From NCBI GenBank assembly GCA_963971535.1, contig OZ020594.1, forward strand, positions 119,137,127 to 119,201,126: a stretch of 64,000 bases of DNA, written 5' to 3'. Below are positions 35,344 to 47,716 of the stretch, piece after piece (position 1 is the stretch's first letter; each line of letters begins with the position of its first letter). Made by a program: the position numbers and the translations under genes. Origin of the DNA: Notolepis coatsorum. Taxonomy: Eukaryota > Chordata > Actinopteri > Aulopiformes > Paralepididae. The notes beneath the pieces are model-generated. The model did no database searches. It was not told the DNA's origin and worked only from the letters and a program-made list of their open reading frames with translations.

Positions 35344-36035
35344 TGGACAATAATCTATTCAAAAATAATTGTAATGCATGTATATCAATGACAATAGGTT
35401 CACTATGGCATGTCTATATATTGTTAACAGGTGCCAGAGAGCTGATTACCAGCGAACCTGTGTAATATCACCCTCTTGTGGTGAAAAGCTATAACTTCAT
35501 ACTGAATATGCATTTCAATGATATAAAGGAATTAACTTAAAATACTTGTCCAAAACTGCCCTATTGTGAGGTTAGCTGCAGACAGAGATAGACAGGTTGA
35601 CAGAACCGACCTGATGGAGATAATTATTATATTATATATAGTGTAGAGGCACTAAACCAACATTCATCTCTATGTGGGGGAATGGTATCCAACAAACAGT
35701 AAAGTAGCAACAGAGAATGAGACACTTGTTTTAAATTAAACCATTCTTTTATTTTTCTGCCTAGGTTATGTCTCTAAACTCTTACTGACATAAAGAAATC
35801 ACTTCCTGTTCCTTATATTACGGGGAGAGGGGGAGGGGCTAATAGGTTAAACCCACAACATTTAGAGATTTCTCACAAATTAATAATATAGCCATACCAT
35901 CGGTAATATGAACAAAAACTAACGTTACAACTAACCTAAAGTTAGTTTAGGTTTGTGTTAACGTTAGATATAGTACAAAATAAACGTATTTCCGCTGCTA
36001 TAGACGTCGCTCTTTTATTTTGGAACTCCCCGACC
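35344..36035. other. Unassigned stretch
   Basis: AT-rich, no coding motif. TTAGTTTAGGTTTG / AACTAACCTAAAG words (35920-35960) recur at 45310 and 58065 near promoter-like DNA. Confidence 0.35.
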
Positions 36036-36039
36036 GGAA

Positions 36040-36163
36040 GTTATTACCCTGGTTATCTGCTTGAGTGCCCGGTTGTTGTTTTCGTTAGCTAGAGTAGCAG
36101 CATATCAAGACCAGCCATGGGAATACTGTTTTCTAAATTGGGGAGGCTTTTAATCGTCAAAGT
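36040..36163 (+). CDS. Possible first coding exon of a host gene
   Basis: A Kozak-perfect ATG (CAGCCATGGG, 36117) opens MGILFSKLGRLLIVK and runs into a good donor (AAA then GTAAGAGG, about 36162). The upstream DNA holds an ETS-type word (CCGGAAGTT, about 36032). The MG start could be N-myristoylated; Arf-like small GTPases (ARL5 begins similarly) are one guess. No second exon is visible because repeats follow. This could also be chance or a relic. Confidence 0.3.
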
Positions 36164-36179
36164 AAGAGGATTTTAAGTC

Positions 36180-36616
36180 ATGGTATCCATAAACTTCAAT
36201 CGGTTCGGATCCTTTGAATGAAATGAGAATGTAAACAAACACGGCGGCACGTTAGAAAGTATCACTGCGATGCGTGAAATCACTGACTGCGCCCCGAGAG
36301 GCGTGGTTCAGCAAAAAATTGTTCCGAGTATATTTGCTTAGAAAACGTAATTGTCAAATTCAATTATTTTTTATTTCTCCACGTGGTAAATACACAGGTC
36401 ACAACATGTTTACAGGAACGTTTTGGAGTGTATTTCGTGAACGTCAGGGTACAAGTCTGACCCACTTCCAGTGATGAAGCTAAGCTACACTAACGGAGCG
36501 GCTGTTCCCTAAGCTTAATGCACGCACAGAGAAGAAAATGGTATGTATCTTCTTGTCTAACTCCAGGGAAGATGGCAAATAAGCGAATTCCCCAAAATGT
36601 TGGCGTTTTCCTTTAA
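36180..36616. mobile_element. Dispersed nonautonomous repeat
   Basis: The right half (GATGAAGCTAAGCTACAC ... GTATGTATCTTCTTGTC ... CCCCAAAATGTTGG) recurs inside the hAT copy at 41460-41605 with about 90% identity. No coding capacity. Confidence 0.5.
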
Positions 36617-36733
36617 GCAAATTGTGTGATGATGATGAGGATTTATTATTAGGATTAATGGTTATTATTATGATTATTATTATAGGCTATTATTGTGCTA
36701 GGATTTGTTTTGTTGATGATTTAACCTCTCTTT

Positions 36734-38085
36734 ATGCATGATTTCAATGTAGATATTGACCCCGAGGTCAATCTCTTTAATAATATTGATATAGTGTGTG
36801 ACTACTATACAGAAGAGCAAGTAAATGGTGAAGTAGATCATGCAAATCGATTTTCAGTCATACACTTTAACAGCAGGAGTATGTACAAAAAATGTTCACA
36901 CAATTTTCTACACAGTTTAGTTTAGTAGCAATTTCTGAGACCTGGATTGCCCAAGAGAAAGAAGAGTTTTTTGAGTTGGATGGGTATGATTTTAGATGTA
37001 TAAACAGAATCCACAAAGGGGGAGGCGGGACTGCTTTATTCATTGATAAATATAAAGTATAAGGTTATTGACCACATGAGTGCTGCTATTGAAGACCTCT
37101 GTGAGTACATTACAGTGGAGATTGAAAGGGAAAAGCAGAAAAACATCTTGGTTATCTGTGTGTATAGAGCGCCTAGTTCAAGCATTGATAATTTCAGAGA
37201 AAAGATGGAAGAGCTACTTACTAACATAGAGCAAAAGGTTACATTCATTTGTGGCGACTTTAATATCAATCTTTTAAACCCAGACAAAAAAACAAATATA
37301 GATGATTTTACATCAATCACGCATAGCCTAGGCCTCTTCCCGATAATTAATAAGCCTAGCAGAATAACCTCTCATTCTGCTACTTTGATCGATAACATTT
37401 TCACTAATGTTATAAATAATAGAATTGTGTGCGGACTGCTGACAAATGATATAACAGATCACTTACCAGTTCTTGTAATAATAGAAGATAATAATCAGCC
37501 AAAGAGGGAATCTCAGAAAATGTGTAATAAAAGGCACCTTTCAGAGGACTCGATAGGGGCACTCAAAAGGGAACTGGCTCTCCAGCAATGGGTTGAGGTG
37601 TTTGAAGCAACTGATGTGGACTCAGCATATGGCTGCTTTCTGAATACATTCATGACTTTATATGATCGTTTCTGTCCTATTGTGCAGCAAAGTAGCCGAC
37701 GAACTAGGAAGCCAGATAAACCATGGATAACAAAAGGAATTTCAAATGCCTGTAAAAAGAAGAATACTCTTTATAGAGATTTCATCAAGCATAGAACTAA
37801 ACAGAAAGAAATCAAATATAAAATATATAAAAATAAATGAACAGATACTATAAGAAAACGTAAGAAGGATTATTATAATAACTTACTAGAAATTTATAAA
37901 AATGATATTAAAGGAACATGGAAAATTATAAACACAATAATTGGAAAATCAAATAACAAACCAGGCTATATTGATCATTTTTTCTGTAAATGGAACGGAA
38001 ATAACCAACATGCATGAGGTAGTGGAGGAGTTTAATAATTTTTTTGTAAATGTTGGCCCAGATCTAAAAGAGTACACAGGGTTTC
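36734..38085 (+). pseudogene. LINE endonuclease domain and linker, 3'-truncated
   Basis: The start (VIHFNSRSM) and the second block (AISETWIAQEKEEFF) lie in different frames. From 37043 one frame codes VICVYRAPSSS, FICGDFNINLL, LIDNIFTNV and TNDITDHLPVLVII. These are the apurinic-type endonuclease motifs (N, E, Y, D, D, H) of a CR1/L2-like element. It ends KPWITKGISNACKKKNTLYR and then decays (stop at 37838). No RT domain follows, and the sequence changes at about 38085 into the zinc-finger 3' region. A related RT half is at 62161-64000. Confidence 0.85.
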
Positions 38086-38152
38086 TATTTAATATAATGC
38101 AAACTGTGTTTGGGGACCTGTTCTCTTTATTCTTTTCAAGTCTACTCTCAGC

Positions 38153-39633
38153 TTAAACGGAACAACTAAAAGGGTTCTCTCCAGTATGGGTTATCATGTG
38201 GCTCTTCAGATCTCCCTTCCTACTGAACCCTTTCCCACAAACTGAACAGCTAAATGGTTTCTCTCCAGTGTGAGTTATCATATGTGTCTTCAGATTTGTC
38301 TGCTGACTGAACCCCTTCCCACAAACTGAACAGCTAAACGGTTTCTCTCCAGTGTGAGTTATCATGTGTTTCTTCAGATTGCCTTGGTCATTGAACACTT
38401 TCCCACAAACTGAACAACTAAATGGTGTCTCTCCAGTGTGAGTTCTAGTGTGTTTCTTCAGATGTCCTTTATCATTGAACCCTTTCCCACAAACTGAACA
38501 AACAAAAGCTTTCTCTCCAGTATGAGTTATCATGTGTGTATTCAGATTTCCTTGGTCATTGAACACTTTCCCACAAACTGAACAACTAAATGCTTTCTCT
38601 CCAGTATGAGTTATCATGTGTCTCTTCAGATTTGTCTGCTGACTGAACCCTTTCCCACAAACTGAACAACTAAATGCTTTCTCTCCAGTATGCGTTATCA
38701 TGTGTGTCTTCAGATGTGCCTTCATACTGAACCCTTTCCCACAAACTGAACAAACAAATGGTTTCACTCCGGTATGATTTTGTACGTGTATCTTCAGATC
38801 TCTCTTCTTGCTGAATCCAGGCCTGTTAGACAACGTTTGTATTTTCTGTGTCTTCTTTTGTTTTACTGCCATCAAACCTGGACCTCCACTCTCCTTCCAT
38901 TCAGTCTCAGCTCCAGAACTGTCATCATCACCGTCATCAGTCTCAGTTCCAGAACTGTCATCAGTCTCAGTTATAGAACAGTCTGAAGAGAGAGGCTGGC
39001 TATCTCTAGTTGGTTCTAAATCACCAGCTGGATCTAAGTTACTGGTTAGTTCTGCTACTCCACAGTCCTCTCCTTCAGGTTCTGTTTTCATGTGTTCAGT
39101 TGAGGTGCTGGGTAAAGAGTATGCTTCTCTGTTTTTCTCCCTTTGGGTTTGAAGAGGCTGGAAGGACAGAGCGTTCTCTTGACCATCTTCACATTTCACT
39201 GGGTCTACTGTGATCTTGGAGAGATCAGCTTCTTCCAGCCCTTGATCTAGTTCATCTTTAATCTGCTCTGGGTCCCGGTTTTGGCTGAGTTGTGAGAACA
39301 GAGTGTTCTCACCTTCATTTTCACATTTCATAGGTTGTAAGGTCATCTTGGAGCCATCAGCCTCCTCTAGATCTTGACACAGTTCCTCCTGTTCCTCTTT
39401 AATCTGGAGGGGCTCTGTGTCCTGGGTTTGGCTGAGCTTTGAGGACTGAGGTTTCTCTTCATCATGTTCACTCTTCACAGAGACAGGAAGCTCCTCTCCC
39501 TCCTGACTGATCCAGAGTTCCTCCTGTTCCTCTTTCATCTGTAGGCGCTCTGGCTCCTCCTGGACCAGACTGGGGCTCCTCTCCTGCTGCTCAGGGGGAA
39601 CCTCCTCTTCACAGACAGGGAGCTGTGGGGGGT
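38153..39633 (-). CDS. C2H2 zinc-finger protein, main exon, array cut at the C-terminus
   Basis: One long exon: an acceptor (TCCTCCCTCCAG) at 39634 gives the start DPPQLPVCEEEVPPEQQE. An acidic Glu-rich leader follows, with repeated SQ.QD.EPLQIKEEQEELC motifs, typical of fish multi-finger proteins. Then come a half-lost finger (FSKKRDLKIHVQNH, no Cys pair) and seven intact fingers of CSVCGKGFS...HMITHTGEK form. The eighth finger stops at FSCSV. The TAA there lies in sequence unlike other fingers, so the array was truncated, probably by the rearrangement that brought in the LINE at 38085. The product should be a nuclear DNA-binding protein. The first exons upstream were not found. Confidence 0.8.
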
Positions 39634-40138
39634 CTGGAGGGAGGAATAATAATAATATGAATAACAAACAAAGATGCAGTAGATAACTTTTCACTATTAA
39701 GTGAAACTCTGCAACTGAAAGTAGAAACACAATCGATCAATTATTGTTTGGCTACAAAACCAGAAAATCTCAATCATGCCTCATCACGCTGTCAATCACG
39801 ACTTGGAGGTTGATCAGATGTTGTCAGGAGGTGAAAATGTAAACAAACAGAGTGAGACTTGAGGTTCTCCAAACTAAACAAGGTAACTATGGATAGCTGA
39901 AATACTTATGGATTGTTAGCTTGACCAATTACCTTTTTTACTTGAGTTGGGGCAACTGTTGTAATTCCTACACTGTTCACCGGATTTAGATGTAATTAAA
40001 TCTGGAAGTCTGCACTTGAAGCACACCTGTATTTCCTTTCAAGTCCATTATGGTGTTGTACAGAGCCAGAATTAGTAAAATTGTGTCAATGTCCAAATAA
40101 TTATGGACCGACTATGTAAAGTCAGAATATAAGCCCCA
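39634..40138. other. Intron or upstream region of the zinc-finger exon
   Basis: Noncoding. AAT repeats sit beside the acceptor. No further exon with a recognisable KRAB-like or leader sequence is visible. Confidence 0.4.
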
Positions 40139-40338
40139 GGGGTGAATGGAGTCCCCCACCGGGTTTATAAAAGTGCACCTGATGTACTCAGATTATTGTG
40201 GAGGTTATTTAGAGTAGTATGGGATAAACAGGTTATACCAAAAGCTTGGGTTAGAGCAGAAGGAATCCTAATCCCCAAGGAGAAAGAGTCCTCACTGTTA
40301 AACCAGTTTGACTATATCCCTCCTGAATGTAGAAGGTA
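40139..40338 (+). pseudogene. LINE reverse transcriptase fragment (fingers region)
   Basis: GVPHRVYKSAPDVLRLLWRL, VVWDKQVIPKAWVRAEGILI and PKEKESS match the RT start of fish non-LTR elements. The fragment ends where a hAT terminus begins (40339). Confidence 0.75.
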
Positions 40339-40563
40339 GTGCTGTCCCCGACTAAGGATTTGGATAGTCGACTATGATTAGCCAAAATTTTCCATTAGTC
40401 GACTATTAGTAGACTTAAAAAAAAAGTATATTTTTGATTTTTTGATCATTCCATTTGGGCTGTGGGGGGTGCTTAATGGCTGAAGGAGTCGACTGAAGGC
40501 TTCTTGTCCTCTGCATGCAATTGGTCCACTGATGGATACATCTTGATATTTGTCTAGTCTAGT
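40339..40563. mobile_element. hAT element, left end (TAGTCGACTA type)
   Basis: Starts TAGTGCTGTCCCCGACTAAG and continues with TAGTCGACTA words. This is the left end of a widespread fish hAT type. Its right end is not visible; the next hAT (40564) interrupts it. Confidence 0.6.
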
Positions 40564-40860
40564 GCAGGGCTGTACAGTGCGACATATATATCGCACATGC
40601 TACAGCAACAGCGGTCTGTGCGATGAATGGATTTACTTCAGTAGCACTGGTGCGATAGGCATTCGGTTCATATAGATACTCTTATTTTGAAAATCCTGTA
40701 GCGGGTCTCATTTCTGCCCAAGCGCAGCTCCAGCTATAATAACTAGGCTCCGACAGCTAACAACGCTCAGTTCGTTTCGATACTCTTATTTTGAAAATGC
40801 TCCCTCTGTGTGTGTGTGCGTTTGAAAAGATATGATTAAGTCAGACGAGTGTATTATATC

Positions 40861-42295
40861 TAGGGATGCACCGATATGAAAATTGGCCACCGATACCGAT
40901 TGTTCAACTAACACAATCGGCCGATACCGATACTTGTGGCAAAAAATAAGTATTTAAAAAAAAATTTAATCTTTTTTTTTAATTTCTTTTTAAATTTTTT
41001 AAATTTTTTTAATGAAACTACTGTATATTTGTATGTGTATGTTTGTATTTGTAGGCCTCTTTACTTACTTAAAAAAAGGAAACATCAAGAAATATGTTTA
41101 TGGTATCACTATCCCTCTCCCAGTATCGTCTGGCGGCCTGCAGAGGGATACTATTTTCTCAACCAGAGCTTTCAACCAATGCAATGGAACCATTCTGGCG
41201 GCCTGCAGCGGGATACTATTCTCTCAACCAGAGCTTTCAACCAATGCAATGGAACCATTTTGATCAAAAGTTAGGGGGCTAATAACCCTTGCCATAATTT
41301 CAGTGCGCCCCCTAACTTTTGATTGCAAGGTCTGACATTGACCCCCTTTTCAGGAGTTGACCTAGAGCCCACCAAGGTCATGCATATCAAGTTTGGTCAA
41401 TGTCAGACCTTGCAATACACTGTAAGGCACTGTAAGGCTACTGTCCTGCCTCACTTTCAGTGATGAAGCTAAGCTATGCTAACGGAGCGTCTATTCCCAA
41501 AGCTAAAATGCACGCACAGAGACAAAAAAGGTATGTATCTTCTTGTCTAACTCCAGGGAAGATGTTAAATAAGCTAATTTCCCAAAATGTTGGAGTTCCC
41601 CTTTAAAGGTTTAGCCATAACGTTACGTTGGCTAAAGTTGGGGCTATTCATAATCCAGCAATAATGGCTGCAGACCTGCAAGCAAAGTATCGGCAAGCGT
41701 TTATTCGTTTTTTTTACTTCCGCAAAGCCGCCATTGATCTGCTTGCGAGAGGACAACAAACTTACGTTAGCTGCCCGCCGACCAGCGCTCCACAGAATGA
41801 CCAAACGAGAGACAATGATTTTACTGCAACAAATGTTATAATAAAACAAAGCCTTTCTATACATTTGTCTGATTGAAAACTTTAACAGATTGCAGAATGG
41901 GTAGTTGGGTACGGAATGAGCAACGGAATGGAACTGAGCTATGAACGGACTCGGAGTAATGCCTTGCTGCTATGGGTAATAATAATATGCTGATGTTATT
42001 GTCCGTGTAACACTAACTATATAACGTTAATGCCACAAAACGAATGCCTTGTTAATCATAAGTAGTAACTTTGATGCAGTATCTTGTGTGTGTGTGTGGG
42101 GGACGGTGGGCGTTGTGCAGGTAGGTCGTGAGTGAACTTTTTTTTTTTTTGCCTTTTGACGCTACACAAATTGATGGTTATTTATCGGCGACTGCTATCG
42201 GCACATTTGAGCTTATCGGCCGACAGGCCGATAGCAGTCAACAAGTCACTTATCGGCCGATACCGATACCCGACCGATATATCGGTGCACCCCTA
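40861..42295. mobile_element. hAT element with captured exon, copy 1
   Basis: Starts TAGGGATGCACCGATAT and ends ATATCGGTGCACCCCTA, flanked by ATTATATC and ATTATATT (8-bp duplication, one change). Contains a 66-bp direct repeat (GCCTGCAG ... CAATGCAATGGAACCATT) and, at 41664-41690, an ATG reading MAADLQAKY, a shortened version of the exon in copy 2. No transposase. Confidence 0.88.
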
Positions 42296-42639
42296 ATTAT
42301 ATTGATAGTAAATGTACTGAGGGTGGGCAGATGATGTTGATATTTAAACATAAAAAATACAATACATAATAAATGTATGCATGATCATCATGCAACATAA
42401 AACAATTGCAGGAACGGTTTGGGAGAGGAAGGGGTTTTAGGTTGCGTGTTCCAAAATGTATTTACTTAAAGTTTAAAGCTCAATATATCAAAACATGGCA
42501 CTTTATAGTGAACAGGAGGTCTATTTGTATTAAAAACAATAAATAGTTTTTAATTTAAATGTCTGGAAGAGCTAAAAAAAAGATTCCAAATTATATTTGT
42601 TACCTTTTGAGTTGATCTAAATATTACTGATTGTGTTAA

Positions 42640-42777
42640 ATGGGCTTATGATATCATCTCATATCGATTGCAGGCACCTGCATTGTATCGTATCGTGGCA
42701 GATATCGGCAAATATCGTATCGTTGTCCAAATAATCGATATCGTATCGTGATGAAACTGGTGATTCCCACCCCTAGT
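42640..42777. mobile_element. Right end of another hAT element
   Basis: CGTATCGTGGCAGATATCGG and repeated TATCGTATCG words end in GATTCCCACCCCTA. The left end may be the GAGGGTGGGCAGATGATG near 42320 in altered form. A further hAT inserted exactly at its right border. Confidence 0.5.
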
Positions 42778-43024
42778 CAGTGGCGGCTGCTACATTCTTT
42801 CCATGGGGGGGCGCTATACCAAACATTTTGCAAACATGTACCACGCATTGGTATGTCACTGGCAGCGGACAGCTGACCAAGCAACACACAACCAGTCAAA
42901 TAAAGTACAGTCTAATTCACAACTTGAAACACAATATATTTAGAAAAGTTAGAAACAAACTCTCTCCATCTCCAAACACACGCAGAGAGAGAGAGAGAGA
43001 GAGAGAGAATCACGTTAGTTAGTG

Positions 43025-43067
<43 letters not shown>

Positions 43068-44265
43068 ATCACGTTAGTTAGTTAGGGAGAGAGAGAGAGA
43101 GAGAGAGAGAATCACGTTAGTTAGTGAGAGAGAGAGAGAGAGATACAGTATATCACAAATCTACCTTGTTGTTAAGTTGACAGCAGGCAGAAGGGCTTGA
43201 TAAAGTATATCCACTCCATTGTCCAGACTGTGTTGATGTCCATTGTCCATGCATGTCCCTCCACACTGCATCCATATGTAGCTTGTTGTTAGCCAACAAG
43301 TACTGTGTGAGCTAACAACAAATAGCTGCATCACAACACAACAGCATAAACTCACTTTGTTTAATTGAAACGTGGTCCAGCCGGAGGGCTTGATAAAGTG
43401 TATAATCCGCTGTTGATGATATATATCCAGACCACTGTCCACTGTCCAGACTGCATCCGCCATATAGCTTGTTAGCCAAGTGTTAGCTGTTAGCACAACA
43501 CAAGTACTTGATTTCTTTGTCCATTTCCGCGTCGAACAGACTGCAAACTACCTGGCGTTCTATCGCCATGTTCTAAGACAAACTAACCTTAACCAACTTT
43601 GAAAGAATGCCTAAGCTTAACCGTCGAAAGAACTTGCAGTCACGCTCTAAGACAAATAGCTGCATCTCACAACAACACAACTATATCTACCAACCTAGAA
43701 AACCTAGAATTGGAACATAGAAAGTGGCGTCGGCCAATCAGAGAGCGTATCCGCGAAATGCGGCTACGGAAAAAAAAACTGACGTCGGCCAATCAGAGAG
43801 CGTCTCCGCGAAATGCGGCTACAGAAAATCTTGACGCTGCTATGGATGCTTGCCTAGACCGCTTCAAATCGCGCCCGGTTTCCAACATAATACATGATAT
43901 TTCAATGCACAGCGCTTTACGCACTGATTGGCAGCGACGGATACAGCAATGACGCACTCAGAGCGTTATTGCGTCTAGCCCGGGCGAGAAATACGGCTAG
44001 GAGCCGCCAGGAGAAATGCGGCTATGCTCAGTGAGTCACTTCCTGTTCAGGAAAACGATATATTTTTTTTTATATATTAACGTTATATTGTGCATTGGAA
44101 ACACAAACACTTAAAATGAGTAAATATTATTCATTTTAAACATGTTTATATTATATATAGGGCTATAAAACAAAAAACAAAAAAAAAGTCTTGTTCTTCT
44201 CTATTTTAACCAGGGTTCACCAGGGGGGTCGGCGCCCTAGCGCCCCTAGTGGCGAGCCGCCACTG
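42778..44265. mobile_element. hAT element with CAGTGGCGG ends
   Basis: Begins CAGTGGCGGCTGC and ends GGCGAGCCGCCACTG. It is flanked by a perfect 8-bp duplication CCCCTAGT (42770-42777; 44266-44273), which includes the terminal CCCCTA of the hAT end it landed in. The interior holds (GA)n arrays with an ATCACGTTAGTTAGT spacer (42980-43142) and CCAATCAGAGAGCGT repeats. No transposase. Confidence 0.88.
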
Positions 44266-44641
44266 CCCCTAGTAGAGTCCATACACCCAACACCAAATCC
44301 CATAATTCCTTACACGTAACGTGTCTGGCTGTGTGACGTCAACTTGTCAGCATGAAAATGGCACTGCAACTAAATAACACAAATACAATAGGCACATTTG
44401 TGACTGTTACAAATATAACACGTTTTATACTTGTGCTACAAGATTTTGGCCTGTGCTACAAAACTATCAACCTCTGTAGCACCAGTGCTATGTGCAAAAA
44501 AAGTTAACGTACAGCCCTGTAGTGTGTTCATTAGATGGGTGAAATCCTCTTTCAGTGCCTCTGTGCCTGTTTTCTTAGGCAGTTAGCCTCTGCATTATAC
44601 TCTGAGCTTTGAGGGAAATGTAGTTTAATAAGGTATGTGCT

Positions 44642-45660
44642 TAGGCCTGCCGCGATAAGCAATAAATCGATTAATTGCTGCGATAATTCAAATGAATGCA
44701 ATGATTTTGACGGGCGCGATTAATTGCTATTTGCGCGTTTGTTTTAATGAGGCGGAACCAGTGCCTTGTCAGTCACTGTCCGTGTTGGGAGGCGGGCCGC
44801 TGACGTTACTAGAGTACAGCACGGGAGCTCCGTGGGGCAACGCCACATAGACATTTCTCAATAGTGTTGCTCCTTTTAACCAAGTAGCATTATTTGTAGT
44901 GTAACGTTAGCTATTTTTAGACCCAAGTAGTTACTCGCTACTGCCCGGAGAAACTGGACTGCTAAATAAAGATGAAAGATAGAGCTTTGATTCTCATTCC
45001 ATGCTAACAACATTAGCTAAATAGCTAACAAACGAAATACAACGTATAGCATAGCTACAAGTACAACACAGAATAATGTTAATACAATTACATGCATCAT
45101 TGTTTACAATGAACGGGTGGGGCTAGTCAAAGGACTGGACACGGGGACAAGTTAAACATGAATTAATTTATTATAACACTCCGGTAGTTTCGAGTCGTGC
45201 TGCAGTGCTTACGCACCACAGCTATTCTATTATATACTGCTTTGACGCTTCCTCCTCATCGTTGATTGCCTGTAGTAGCTGCATCTAACGTTAGTAGCTA
45301 ACGTTAAAACTAACCTAAAGTTAGTTGTTCAACAATTTGTTTTATCATTAGCTCAAAAACAGGAGCGCTCGGCAGTAGAATTCTGCAGGGAGTAGGATTT
45401 TGCAGAACACCGGACGAGACAAGTTGTCGGCTCATAGTTTCTGCTTAGGATAATCACAACAATACTTCCGGTCCGGTCGGTGGGCTTCAAAATAAAAGTC
45501 TAAAACACCGGAAAAGACGGAGCGGTGGGCTTCAAAATAAAGGTTTTGGGAAATAAATTTCTCAAAAAAAATTCTCTAACCGGTCGCAATAATATCGCTT
45601 ATCGCGATATTTTCGGGGGCAATTAATCGCCCAGCAAAATGTGTTATCGTGGCAGGCCTA
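44642..45660 (+). mobile_element. hAT element with GGCAGGCCTA ends, left-arm copy
   Basis: 1019 bp, TAGGCCTGCCGCGATAAGC to TTATCGTGGCAGGCCTA, perfect 8-bp duplication TATGTGCT (44634-44641; 45661-45668). No transposase. It lies inside a 47-bp tandem repeat. The inverted arm carries the same insertion, so it predates the inverted duplication. Confidence 0.9.
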
Positions 45661-45668
45661 TATGTGCT

Positions 45669-46010
45669 TTATACTCTGAGCTTTGAGGGAAATGTAGTTT
45701 AATAAGGTATCTGCATTATACTCTGAGCTTTGAGGGAAATGTAGTTTAATAAGGTATGTGCTTTATACTCTGAGCTTTGAGGGAAATGTAGTTTCGAGTT
45801 TGACGCTCGTATCGTAGCATTGGTTTCACAGACTCTTCATTCTGGAGCCTCGTCGTTCAGGTAAACAAAGGTACATTAGGTTAATATCCACCTCTCTGTT
45901 TTGTTACAGTAAATCAGCTTTTATTCATCTACTGACCGCACATCTGATCTGTTGGGCGTTTCTGCCACTTTTCCATCCAGACTGGGTCTTGACCAGAGGT
46001 AAGTTAGCTG
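45669..46010 (+). promoter_or_regulatory. Promoter-like tandem repeats and 5' exon-like segments
   Basis: Three copies of a 47-bp unit (CTCTGAGCTTTGAGGGAAAT then GTAGTTTAATAAGG) lead into TTTCGAGTTTGACGCTCG. A possible untranslated exon ending GTCGTTCAG with donor GTAAACAAAG (about 45860) follows, and then a second donor AGAG/GTAAGT near 45998. It looks like the start region of fish zinc-finger genes, but no downstream coding exon is attached. The mirrored copy is at 57385-57720. Confidence 0.35.
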
Positions 46011-47400
46011 GAGCAGCTAACAAGCTAAGCTGCTATGCTAATGCTACACCACGTTATGAGTTTGGGAGGATATGTGACGTTAGGTCAGAAACTGGTGCGA
46101 CTCACTCTCTGTATAGAGAGAGAAATGTGCGTTTATTCAGCTCGTTACTAATAATGACTGAACATCTCAACTGTTGAGCGTTTCAGCCACTATTTCGGCT
46201 TTACTTGAGAGGCTATGCTAATGCTTCTAGGCAGTGTGCGAACCATACCATGGTCTTCGCGGAGCTCTTAGTGTTTTCTTGAGGGGGGGGGGGGGGGGGG
46301 GGTTGGCCGGTCAGCGGCGCACAACGAGGACTTTGCTGTAGATGAGTAACGTTACAGAACCCACACAGGTCTGCATGCATGATGAAGACGCACATATTGA
46401 AATACACATGCTCAGATTAGCCCATCTGATCCAACACTAAACGACACGAAACAAGCGCAACACTAGAGGCACACCACCTCTTAATATAATAAGCTCTGTA
46501 ATTAGAGCAATGTTATGCACCTGCTGTGAGAAACATTTTTCCTACCGGAGCCACTGAGCAATAGAGAGACGCAAACTGTTCTGTTTTCAATAATTATTTT
46601 CTTTTGGACAATAAACCTTACAAACTACATCAGCTGCAGCCTGGACATTCAATTCTGTCAACATCCACAACTTTTGTTACCCGACCCGAGTAGAAAAACA
46701 TCTAAGGTGCATCGTGGCACATTGTCAAAATATTAGCGAATGACAAGCGGCCACTACACATACCATAGAACATTAATAAATGAGCAATAATGATAATAGT
46801 TACTGTAATTGGGAAAAGCAGGTCTTACCTTAAAATAGAAGCAGATGTTTTGTTTTTTCTTCTGATAAAACGTGGGGAAAGGTTGATTTGTGCCTGCAGC
46901 GGCACCACGCTCCGATGCAAGAATAGCATGCATTTCGCTATCTATTACGTGAATTAGTGAGCAATCATGAATCATACATTTAGTAATTTTCTGCATTATA
47001 CATGATGATGATACAGAAAATTGAGAAAAATAGAAGCATACACTGCACTCCTACAATGAAGGCCTGTAACAATAACATCCGGTATGTATATACATATGAA
47101 CCAGAGATGGAAGTTCAATAAGGTTTTAAAAACATCATCCTCATCTAAAGGTATACGCATGACAAGGTTATTCTAATATTTTAAGCAATTGCTCCACTGC
47201 TTTAGGGATTTGCATAATTTAGTTCTAAAAATCATTTTTTTTTTTTTACATCTTATTTTAATTTTTTTCTTCTCTTTCTTTTTCTCCTTTTTTCTGAATG
47301 TTCAAACATATACAAGTTAGTAGAAGGTTCAAATAAATATATCAATGGAGGTATATTTTTCATTTTTCACACTATTTTTATTACATTAATGAAAGGCGCA
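46011..47400. other. Unassigned arm DNA with poly(G) tract
   Basis: A run of about 23 G lies at 46280-46302 (about 20 C at 57080-57100 in the other arm). T-rich runs at 47225-47300. An open frame on the minus strand near 46754-46996 ends at a good donor but has no known motif. Nothing else is recognised. Confidence 0.4.
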
Positions 47401-47716
47401 AGACCAAAAGTGACATTCTATTAAATTAGAATGAACGTTTTAGATCCTATGGCAATTAGCATAGGCAGATTAGGGTTAGAAAGCTCATTTTGGGCAACCC
47501 GGTGGCTTAAGGGAGGGAGTCATACGCGTAGGATGTGTTTATGGAACACAGTCCTGTACGACTCTCGGAGGGAGGGGGACTTAGGGGATTATTATTTTTA
47601 TATATGTATGTTTTTAAGCTCGGCTCTCAACGGGACCTCAATAGTTGGATGTATATCTATTGTAGATTCGCACTCCAGAAGCATTACCAACAACTACACA
47701 ACAACATGTATAGATT

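Larger units (their letters stand above)
40564..44520. mobile_element. hAT-like element carrying three further hAT elements
   Basis: Left end CAGGGCTGTACAGTGCG, right end GTACAGCCCTG. A short target repeat (TAGTG) is on both sides but no clean 8-bp duplication. The interior is interrupted by the elements at 40861-42295 and 42778-44265 and by a third hAT end near 42775. Confidence 0.55.

Noticed and set aside
46213..46407. Minus-strand frame with a proline run (PPPPPPP)
   Set aside because: Made by the poly(G) tract; low complexity and unsupported.
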